Assembly: GCA_027000765.1 (NCBI GenBank) | Contig: JALTNJ010000103.1 | Location: 1 to 5,864 of the forward strand | DNA length: 5,864 bases | DNA from: Nitrososphaeria archaeon | GTDB taxonomy: Archaea > Thermoproteota > Nitrososphaeria > Geothermarchaeales > JDFR-13 | Direction of reading: 5' to 3' | Shown here: piece after piece, positions 1-5,037 of the stretch | Layout of the letters: the number at the start of each line of letters is the position of its first letter | Numbering within the stretch: position 1 is the stretch's first letter | The notes under the pieces: generated by a model | Database searches by the model: none | The model's input: the letters and a program-made list of their open reading frames with translations, nothing else | Told to the model about the DNA's origin: nothing | Position numbers and translations under genes: made by a program

Positions 1-10
1 CCAATCGTAT

Positions 11-48
11 ATTATGATTTATTATGATCAAGACTTATAACATTATGA
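11..48 (+). repeat. Three helically phased ATTATGA direct repeats
   Basis: The heptamer ATTATGA occurs exactly at 11-17, 21-27 and 42-48, with starts 10 and 21 bases apart, which is about one and two helical turns. The copies bracket the candidate TATA boxes of the nitroreductase gene, so they could be an operator for a transcription factor. The region is very AT-rich, so chance is not excluded. Confidence 0.35.
16..42 (+). promoter_or_regulatory. Candidate TATA boxes for the nitroreductase gene
   Basis: Two archaeal TATA-like elements precede the gene: TTTATTAT at about 18-25 and CTTATAAC at about 34-41. The first would place transcription start near 45-50, leaving a short leader that includes the ribosome site at 61-67. 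The second would start transcription near 60, almost on top of that site. The first is therefore the better partner for a leadered mRNA. This is inferred from spacing alone in AT-rich DNA. Confidence 0.35.
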
Positions 49-60
49 GCAGGTTCTACT

Positions 61-67
61 GAGGTGA
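61..67 (+). promoter_or_regulatory. Ribosome binding site of the nitroreductase gene
   Basis: GAGGTGA is a perfect match to the archaeal anti-Shine-Dalgarno end of 16S rRNA and ends three bases before the ATG at 71. It decides the start against the in-frame ATG at 92. Confidence 0.75.
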
Positions 68-70
68 AGA

Positions 71-808
71 ATGTTGGAATTACCTAATGTAATGGAGGTT
101 ATTAATAACCATAGGACAATTAGGAAATATAAGAAGGACCCGATTCCAAGTGAACACATAGAACTTCTTATGAAAGCCGGTATAAGAGCCCCTTCATCGG
201 TGAATCTACAGGCCTATAGTATCTTGAGAATCGTGGATCCAGATATTCGTAAGGCTTTGTATGAAGTAGCTGGTCAACAGAGCCATATCCTCGAGGCCGC
301 TGAATTCTGGATATTTGTCGCCGATGTGAGGCGGGCTGCCAAGGCGATGGAAAAACTGGGTTTTACACCGGCAAAGCCTAACCTATTTATGTTCTACGTA
401 TCTACTATTGATGCGACTATTGCTGCACAGAACATAGTGTTGGCAGCGGAGTCTCTAGGCTATGGGACATGCTACATCGGGGCTATACAAAATGATCCAT
501 GTAAAGTTTCTGAGATACTCGGGCTTCCAAAAGGCGTCTATCCGTTATTCGGCTTAACGATAGGGGTCCCTGATGAATGGCCTGAGAAACGTCCGAGGCT
601 AAGTAAGGAGGCGCTCTTCTTCGTAGACCGATATCCAAAGGAGGAGCTTGCTGCAGAGGAGGCTATGAAGGCATATGAAGCGTCAGGGGCAATAGATTCG
701 TTTATCAGGCGCTTTAAACGATACTACTCCGCTGGAGGTAGATACGAGGCCAGAAACAAGTTGATCTGCCACTGCCTTGAGAAACAAGGCTTTGTTGTAG
801 AGAAATAG
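71..808 (+). CDS. NfsA-like FMN-dependent NAD(P)H nitroreductase/flavin oxidoreductase
   Basis: This is a soluble flavoprotein of the nitroreductase superfamily, closest by eye to the NfsA/FRP group, which uses NAD(P)H and FMN to reduce nitro compounds, quinones or free flavin. The 245 residues match the usual ~240. Visible family features are the N-terminal HRTIR motif (residues 14-18, FMN phosphate binding), APSSxNLQ (40-47), GQQ followed by AAEFWIF (68-82), AAESLGYG (125-132), PLFGL (158-162) and RPRL (174-177), whose arginines align with Lys167/Arg169 of E. coli NfsA. The C-terminus LEKQGF also resembles NfsA. The ATG at 71 is chosen because GAGGTGA lies just upstream; the ATG at 92 (Met8) lacks such a site. 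It appears monocistronic and converges on the DUF998 gene. The physiological substrate cannot be told from sequence. A C-H-C triplet at 233-235 is unusual for NfsA. Confidence 0.88.
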   Translation: MLELPNVMEVINNHRTIRKYKKDPIPSEHIELLMKAGIRAPSSVNLQAYSILRIVDPDIRKALYEVAGQQSHILEAAEFWIFVADVRRAAKAMEKLGFTPAKPNLFMFYVSTIDATIAAQNIVLAAESLGYGTCYIGAIQNDPCKVSEILGLPKGVYPLFGLTIGVPDEWPEKRPRLSKEALFFVDRYPKEELAAEEAMKAYEASGAIDSFIRRFKRYYSAGGRYEARNKLICHCLEKQGFVVEK

Positions 809-817
809 ATCAACTAA

Positions 818-838
818 TCCTTTTTATTTTAATATTTT
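818..838 (+). terminator. T-rich terminator candidate after the nitroreductase gene
   Basis: A pyrimidine-rich stretch with a five-T run and a four-T run begins ten bases after the nitroreductase stop codon. Archaeal RNA polymerase terminates at such T-tracts without needing a hairpin. It overlaps the last codons of the convergent DUF998 gene. No comparable T-tract is seen for the minus strand at this junction. Confidence 0.4.
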
Positions 839-1390
839 AAGCATTAATAGCACCCACATGTCGATGACTACTATTCCAAACGCCTCTACGGTGGCGGCTG
901 ATGGCCAGTCTATTAGAAAGCCTATCAATGGGCTTATAATCCCCATTACCACGAATACATAACCATATATCTTCTCCCCCCTTTTTAGCAATCCCAGTCC
1001 CCAAGCTAGTATAGCCATATCAGCTTGTAAGAAGAACCATGTCGATACAAAGGTATGTGGCCTAGTTCCAGACGGAAATAATCCTATGAGGATGAGAAAG
1101 AGCCCAGAGATAAACGTGAATCCCCCGCCAACCGCCTCTAGATTATTCTCAGCCTTCTCGACTTGATATGCAGAGTATAATAGCATTATGACTCCCGTTA
1201 GAATAAGACCATAATTATATACCCACGGCATGTAAGCATCTGGAGCACCTAAGTCGCTAAAAGCATGTTCAGTGAAAATAAACCATGGATTAAGGCTTAT
1301 GCAGGTGAATATCACGATCCAGGCTACAATAGCTGCAACCACACCAGAATATCTCAAGATCTTCAGTATACCAGCATACGCCTGTTTCAT
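824..1390 (-). CDS. DUF998 family six-helix membrane protein
   Basis: This is a 188-residue integral membrane protein of unknown function, assigned to DUF998 (PF06197) by recognisable motifs: NPWF with AFSDLG (residues 34-48), an YNYGLI segment (58-63) and GLFPSGTRPH with a following WFF (103-120). Six hydrophobic segments lie at about 15-33, 56-75, 87-105, 114-134, 141-160 and 165-185, so almost the whole protein is in the cytoplasmic membrane. There is no cleavable signal peptide. The ATG at 1390 is preferred: a TTG two codons upstream (1396) would sit only two bases from the GAGG ribosome-like site. The gene has its own promoter-like region and no same-strand partner gene nearby other than the tRNA. 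Family assignment is fairly sure; nothing in the context tells its role. Confidence 0.82.
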   Translation of the reverse strand: MKQAYAGILKILRYSGVVAAIVAWIVIFTCISLNPWFIFTEHAFSDLGAPDAYMPWVYNYGLILTGVIMLLYSAYQVEKAENNLEAVGGGFTFISGLFLILIGLFPSGTRPHTFVSTWFFLQADMAILAWGLGLLKRGEKIYGYVFVVMGIISPLIGFLIDWPSAATVEAFGIVVIDMWVLLMLKILK

Positions 1391-1397
1391 AATCAAA

Positions 1398-1402
1398 ACC
1401 TC
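1398..1402 (-). promoter_or_regulatory. Possible ribosome site of the DUF998 gene
   Basis: GAGGT lies seven bases before the ATG at 1390, a good Shine-Dalgarno distance, and is too close to the upstream TTG at 1396 to serve it. However, the TATA-like box at 1411-1418 predicts transcription starting at or near the ATG itself, in which case this site would not be in the mRNA. Confidence 0.4.
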
Positions 1403-1410
1403 TACTAAAT

Positions 1411-1418
1411 TAAATATA
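1411..1418 (-). promoter_or_regulatory. TATA-like box of the DUF998 gene
   Basis: On the minus strand TATATTTA is centred about 24-25 bases upstream of the ATG at 1390. That is the usual TATA-to-start distance in archaea, suggesting a leaderless transcript. The assignment rests on sequence and spacing only. Confidence 0.45.
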
Positions 1419-1504
1419 TTGGAGAATCAAACTGATATAGAAATCGGATCATCATACACTCTTCTCCCACAACTATCTCAATTAACAATAGAGGTTTATA
1501 GAAG

Positions 1505-1578
1505 TGGGTCCGCCCGGATTTGAACCGGGGACCACTGGCTCCCAAGGCCAGCATCCTACCAAGCTAGACCACGGACCC
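1505..1578 (-). tRNA. tRNA-Pro (anticodon UGG)
   Basis: A complete 74-base cloverleaf reads on the minus strand. The acceptor stem pairs GGGTCCG (1578-1572) with CGGACCC, followed by discriminator A at 1505. The D arm is GTCT/GGAT around a nine-base loop. The anticodon stem CTGGC/GCCAG closes the seven-base loop CTTGGGA, giving anticodon TGG for proline codon CCA. The T arm is CCCGG/CCGGG around TTCAAAT. There is no intron, and the CCA tail is not encoded (the next bases are CTT), so it must be added after transcription. The gene lies 59 bases downstream of the tyrA stop on the same strand and could be read from its own promoter or through from the operon. Confidence 0.96.
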
Positions 1579-1595
1579 GAATAACAAGCCTCTCC

Positions 1596-1609
1596 TTTTT
1601 AATCTAATA
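1596..1609 (-). promoter_or_regulatory. Candidate promoter box for tRNA-Pro
   Basis: The minus-strand run TATTAGATTAAAAA lies about 18-31 bases upstream of the tRNA 5' end, where a TATA element would be expected. A second AT-rich run (TTTAAAA-like, 1622-1629) is farther away, next to the tyrA stop. The match to the TATA consensus is modest. Confidence 0.3.
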
Positions 1610-1637
1610 CAACTACAAAGGTTTTAAATTTTATTTA

Positions 1638-2708
1638 TTAATTATCCCCTTCCTCCATATGCTTTTCTTTTCTCCAGATGCTCATCATTTTCCTTATAGT
1701 ATCCTTATTAAATTTATCTAGCTTGTCTTCAGATATCCTAGTTACAAAGTCTCCTATCACCTTCTTTATGAATGTATCGGATAATAATGCTTCAATAAAC
1801 TCTGGTTTGTCGTTGAACACTATGTTTGATATATAGTTGCAGAATATGGAGTATGAGGTTCCACCGAATAGATCCAGCTTTTCCCTGCCCATCTTCAAAA
1901 TTGTTTCTCCATACACTAGACCTATGTAGTAAGGCAGCCCTATCGTATATGCTATAGCCATGTCATGTTCTTCTTTATCGGCATATATTATATTAAATTC
2001 AAATGGCTTAAGTATCTCGATAAAGTGTCTACAGTCTTTTTCTCTTCCTTCTATAGGCACAACAATTATTTTTTTATCCTTTGTCCAAATTATATTTCCC
2101 CCAAATAGAGGATGTATGCTGCAGACGGCGGTATACCTTGGGAATTTCTCAAGTTCCTTCACTATCTTATCCTTAATGGTTGCGATATCAAATACTTTTT
2201 TATCCTTCAACTTCTCGCTTGAAATAATTTTTCTAACATGACTAGCAACAATAGGAGTCTCATGTAATGGAACGGATATAAGAATATACTCCATATCCCT
2301 AACAAGCCTCCTCAGGCTGCTATATACTCTATATCCATCTTTACCCGATATCTTCTTAATGTCATATACCCCAACTTCGTTGTATCTGCTGAATAACCTT
2401 GTAAATAGTCTACCCATCTTTCCAAAACCAACTATTCCAATGCTTTTACCCCCTTCATATCCTCTCTCCCTATGCACCGTATCAACTTGTATAGAGACTG
2501 ATAGCCTCATAATTTCCCTGAAGATGTCTTTGTAGATCCCAACTTTCTCAAGTATCTCAGCCTCCCTAGACAAGTCTCTAACATCCCTTCCTATTTTCTT
2601 CTTTACACTACCTATTTCACTAACGATCTCCATCCTCTTGTCTAGGAGCCTAACGATCTCCTCATCTATCTCATCTATCTTCTTCCTTAACTCATGTATT
2701 CTATCCAA
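1638..2708 (-). CDS. tyrA: Bifunctional chorismate mutase-prephenate dehydrogenase
   Basis: This cytosolic fusion enzyme converts chorismate to prephenate and then oxidises and decarboxylates it with NAD(P) to 4-hydroxyphenylpyruvate for tyrosine synthesis. The AroQ mutase domain (about 1-80) keeps candidate active-site residues Arg8, Arg25, Lys36, Asp45, Arg48 and Gln74. The dehydrogenase follows with a Rossmann GxGxxG (Gly94-Gly99), an acidic Asp116 at the end of the second strand suggesting NAD preference, ISVP (144-147), His199-Pro in HPLFGG, and EEHD (246-249). Order and motifs resemble the E. coli T-protein, but the mutase is about 11 residues shorter between helices 2 and 3. I start at the TTG at 2708 (356 residues), six bases after GAGGTG; a GTG at 2717 would lie inside that ribosome site. 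It overlaps aroC by 22 bases and is the last operon gene. Confidence 0.9.
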   Translation of the reverse strand: MDRIHELRKKIDEIDEEIVRLLDKRMEIVSEIGSVKKKIGRDVRDLSREAEILEKVGIYKDIFREIMRLSVSIQVDTVHRERGYEGGKSIGIVGFGKMGRLFTRLFSRYNEVGVYDIKKISGKDGYRVYSSLRRLVRDMEYILISVPLHETPIVASHVRKIISSEKLKDKKVFDIATIKDKIVKELEKFPRYTAVCSIHPLFGGNIIWTKDKKIIVVPIEGREKDCRHFIEILKPFEFNIIYADKEEHDMAIAYTIGLPYYIGLVYGETILKMGREKLDLFGGTSYSIFCNYISNIVFNDKPEFIEALLSDTFIKKVIGDFVTRISEDKLDKFNKDTIRKMMSIWRKEKHMEEGDN

Positions 2709-3772
2709 CTTAACCACCTCATCAGATGATCTGTTAATACGATTGCGAGCATATTTTCAACAATAGGAACAGCCCTTATAGCTATACAAGGGTCGAATCT
2801 TCCTCTTAGCCTAATATACTCTTCCTTCTTCATGGTGATATTGACGGTTTTTAGGGACTTGTATATAGAGGGAGTGGGTTTAAAACCTACTTTCAATATT
2901 ATGGGCATCCCGTTACTGATTCCCCCATTTATGCCACCTGAATTGTTTTTTTCTGTCAGTATCTTTTCATCTTTAATTACAAATGGGTCGTTGGCTTCAC
3001 TACCCTTCATCCGCGTGAGTTTAAAGCCGCGGCCAAACTCTATTCCCTTAACACCTGGTATTATAAACATTGCCTTAGATATCTCTCCCTCCAAAGTATC
3101 TATCGGCGGCTCACCAAGTCCTGGAGGCACATTTAACGCAATGGCTTCCACAACTCCGCCGATACTATCACCTTCCCGCCTAACTTTCTTAATCAATTCA
3201 TACATCTTTTTTGAACTCTCTGGATCCGCGCATCTCACAGGACTCTTATATGTCTCTTCCTTTATCCGTGTAATTGACGTGTCTTCTGGAATAGATATTT
3301 CCCCAACGGAGTATGTATGTGCATATACCTCTATATTGTACTTAGCCAACACTTTTTTTGCAATAGCCCCTGCAGCTACGATTGAAGCGGTTATTCTTCC
3401 TGAGAACATGCCCCCTCCTCTGTAGTCATTATAGCCAAAGTATTTTATCCTCGCCGTATAATCGGCGTGACTAGGCCTGGGAGTATCTTTAATTTCTTCA
3501 TAGTTTGATGAATCAACGTCCCTGTTCTCTATGAAGATCACTATAGGCGCTCCAGTGGTATATCCGTTGAATATACCTGATAATATGTGAAAATCATCCT
3601 TCTCTCTACGTTGTGTAGAGATCTCTGGATCATCTATTCTTCTCTTAGATAATTCAAGCGCTATGTCCCTAACATTGACCTCTATTCCTGGTGGGCATCC
3701 CTCTATTACTACACCAACTCCCTTTCCATGACTCTCTCCAAAAATAGAGATTCTAAACATCTTTCCAATCAT
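2687..3772 (-). CDS. aroC: Chorismate synthase
   Basis: This enzyme makes chorismate from 5-enolpyruvylshikimate-3-phosphate by trans elimination of phosphate, needing reduced FMN as cofactor without net redox change; the family is usually a cytosolic homotetramer. At 361 residues it is full length. Diagnostic motifs are the N-terminal GKMFRISIFGESHG (3-16, with catalytic-type His15), RRxDDPE and STQRREKDD (44-60), RPSHADYT (99-106, second conserved His102), DYRGGG with SGRITA (117-129), the NNSGGINGG segment (276-284) and FDPCIAIRAVPIVE (326-339). Two variations stand out against bacterial enzymes: SGRIT where SARET is common, and RFDPC where RHDPC is common. Its ATG shares bases with the aroA stop (ATGA), and its 3' end carries the tyrA ribosome site. 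Confidence 0.96.
   Translation of the reverse strand: MIGKMFRISIFGESHGKGVGVVIEGCPPGIEVNVRDIALELSKRRIDDPEISTQRREKDDFHILSGIFNGYTTGAPIVIFIENRDVDSSNYEEIKDTPRPSHADYTARIKYFGYNDYRGGGMFSGRITASIVAAGAIAKKVLAKYNIEVYAHTYSVGEISIPEDTSITRIKEETYKSPVRCADPESSKKMYELIKKVRREGDSIGGVVEAIALNVPPGLGEPPIDTLEGEISKAMFIIPGVKGIEFGRGFKLTRMKGSEANDPFVIKDEKILTEKNNSGGINGGISNGMPIILKVGFKPTPSIYKSLKTVNITMKKEEYIRLRGRFDPCIAIRAVPIVENMLAIVLTDHLMRWLSWIEYMS
2715..2720 (-). promoter_or_regulatory. Ribosome binding site deciding the tyrA start
   Basis: GAGGTG on the minus strand, inside the 3' end of aroC, lies six bases before TTG at 2708. Its last three bases form the in-frame GTG at 2717, the other possible start. A start codon within its own ribosome site is unlikely, and starting at TTG gives an N-terminus (MDRIHELRKKID) typical of AroQ mutases. 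Confidence 0.65.
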
Positions 3773-5025
3773 ACTATTCTAAACCTCCCTCCGACTTTAC
3801 TCAAGTCTGTAAAAAACTCGGGATAAGAGTCTCGTATAACTTCAACCCCATAAACCCTACATGGCTTTTTATGGAACAACGCGGCAATTATAAATGCCAT
3901 AGCTATTCTATGGTCTCCAAAGGAGTTGAAATACGCGGGGGACTGTCCAAGTCTCTTCCCGCCATATATGACTAACCCATCATTCTTTTCAATTGCATTT
4001 ACCCCCATTTTCCTTAGATTTATAGTTGTCGTTTTAATCCTATCAGTCTCTTTATATCTTGCGTGTTCTCCTCCAGAAATAATGGTGGTGCCATTGGCAT
4101 ATGCTCCTAAGACAGAAACTATAGGTATAAGATCAGGGGTGTCTCGACAGTCAATTTCAATACCAGTTAGTTCCCCATGAGAAACCTCTACCTCATTATT
4201 TCTCCACTTTACAATAGCCCCCATCTCCCTAACAATCTCAAGTATCTTTTTATCAGGCTGTACATCATTTTTCTCTAACCCATTGATGGTGACCCTCCCC
4301 CCTATTGCAGCGGCTGCTATGAAGAAGGCTGCCGATGAATAGTCGCCTGGAACAATGCGTTCACCGCCTTTTAGGTCGCTTGGAAACACCTCAAAATACT
4401 TGTATCTATCTATATAGAGCCTTGCCCCAGCCTCCTCTAGGGTTCGTAGAGTGATATCAATATATCCCTTTGAAACCATCTCGTCTTCTACTATAACTTT
4501 TATTCCTATCTTTGAACCCAATAATATTAATGCTGAGATGAATTGGGATGATATCTTCCCAGATATAGTTACCTCCCTATTTTTTATCTTTCCACCATTG
4601 ATAACTATAGGTAGATGACCATTGTTATCTAGTATCTCTACACCAATCTGCCTCAATGCATCTATAAGCTGCTTCATCGGTCTCCTACTAAGCTGTTCTG
4701 AGCCTGTCAGGACTATAGGCCCTCTAACCATGCTGGCTATTGCAGTTGCGAATCTACATGTTGTCCCCGATCTACGGCAGTCAATCTCTTTATCAGGTTT
4801 CCTCGGCCTATCCACCCCCCTGATATCTGGCGTTCTATAGTCTGCTCCAAAGGCCTTTATGGCCTCTATACTTGCAACTGTATCATCGCATATAAGTGGG
4901 TTTAATAGCCTAGTGACATATCTGGATAACAAGCCTAGAAATAGATATCTATGGGTATAGCTTTTCGACGGTGGAGCCGTTATATGTCCAATAATCTTGT
5001 TATTGGGTTCTATAATTACATCCAA
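3769..5025 (-). CDS. aroA: 3-phosphoshikimate 1-carboxyvinyltransferase (EPSP synthase)
   Basis: This cytosolic enzyme transfers the enolpyruvyl group of phosphoenolpyruvate to shikimate-3-phosphate, giving EPSP and phosphate. The 418 residues match the family's ~420-430 and its two-domain fold. Visible landmarks are APPSKSYTHR (17-26, with Lys21, Ser22 and Arg26 contacting substrate), RRSGTTCRF (84-92), SSQF (159-162), PGDYSSAAFF (226-235), TPDLIP (296-301, Asp298 aligning with the catalytic Asp313 of E. coli), YKETDR (324-329) and FGDHRIAMAF (369-378). It starts with TTG at 5025: no ATG gives a family-like N-terminus, and AGGTGA lies six bases upstream. It begins six bases after the shikimate kinase stop and ends in a four-base ATGA overlap with aroC, so it acts between its two neighbours in both pathway and operon. 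Confidence 0.96.
   Translation of the reverse strand: MDVIIEPNNKIIGHITAPPSKSYTHRYLFLGLLSRYVTRLLNPLICDDTVASIEAIKAFGADYRTPDIRGVDRPRKPDKEIDCRRSGTTCRFATAIASMVRGPIVLTGSEQLSRRPMKQLIDALRQIGVEILDNNGHLPIVINGGKIKNREVTISGKISSQFISALILLGSKIGIKVIVEDEMVSKGYIDITLRTLEEAGARLYIDRYKYFEVFPSDLKGGERIVPGDYSSAAFFIAAAAIGGRVTINGLEKNDVQPDKKILEIVREMGAIVKWRNNEVEVSHGELTGIEIDCRDTPDLIPIVSVLGAYANGTTIISGGEHARYKETDRIKTTTINLRKMGVNAIEKNDGLVIYGGKRLGQSPAYFNSFGDHRIAMAFIIAALFHKKPCRVYGVEVIRDSYPEFFTDLSKVGGRFRIV
3783..3788 (-). promoter_or_regulatory. Ribosome binding site of aroC within aroA
   Basis: GGAGGT on the minus strand lies ten bases before the aroC ATG (3772), inside the final codons of aroA. With the ATGA stop/start overlap, it suggests that ribosomes finishing aroA re-initiate on aroC. 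Confidence 0.6.
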
Positions 5026-5031
5026 TTTTAA

Positions 5032-5037
5032 TCACCT
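5032..5037 (-). promoter_or_regulatory. Ribosome binding site deciding the aroA TTG start
   Basis: AGGTGA on the minus strand lies six bases before TTG at 5025. Its TGA is the stop codon of the shikimate kinase gene, so termination and initiation sites are physically joined. The module closely resembles that of tyrA. Confidence 0.75.

Larger units (their letters stand above)
1391..1504. other. Intergenic region between tRNA-Pro and DUF998
   Basis: This 114-base gap holds the DUF998 promoter elements at its left end and the tRNA 3' flank at its right. A nine-base inverted repeat (TAGAGGTTT; 1489-1497 on plus, 1396-1404 on minus) spans it. No T-tract terminator for the tRNA and no credible small gene are visible. 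Confidence 0.5.

Noticed and set aside
1449..1455. ATGATGA on the minus strand, resembling box C of an archaeal C/D guide RNA
   Set aside because: No CUGA box D' or D follows at suitable spacing on that strand, so the guide RNA architecture is missing.
1396..1497. Inverted TAGAGGTTT copies flanking the tRNA-DUF998 gap
   Set aside because: Arms are only nine bases and 84 bases apart in AT-rich DNA. One copy is the DUF998 ribosome-like site. There is no sign of a transposon or stable hairpin.
1272..1523. An 83-codon plus-strand open frame across the DUF998 start and into the tRNA gene
   Set aside because: It runs antisense to a recognised membrane protein and into tRNA sequence, with no family resemblance.
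1505..1578. tRNA-Pro as an integration site for a mobile element
   Set aside because: No repeat of the tRNA 3' end, integrase or foreign-looking genes appear in the window.
2715..2717. GTG at 2717 as the tyrA start
   Set aside because: It is part of the GAGGTG ribosome site; TTG at 2708 has proper spacing and a family-like N-terminus.
2832..3425. A 197-codon plus-strand open frame opposite aroC
   Set aside because: It lies wholly within a clear aroC gene, has no ribosome site, and its translation is low-complexity Ser/Pro/Ile text typical of an antisense shadow.
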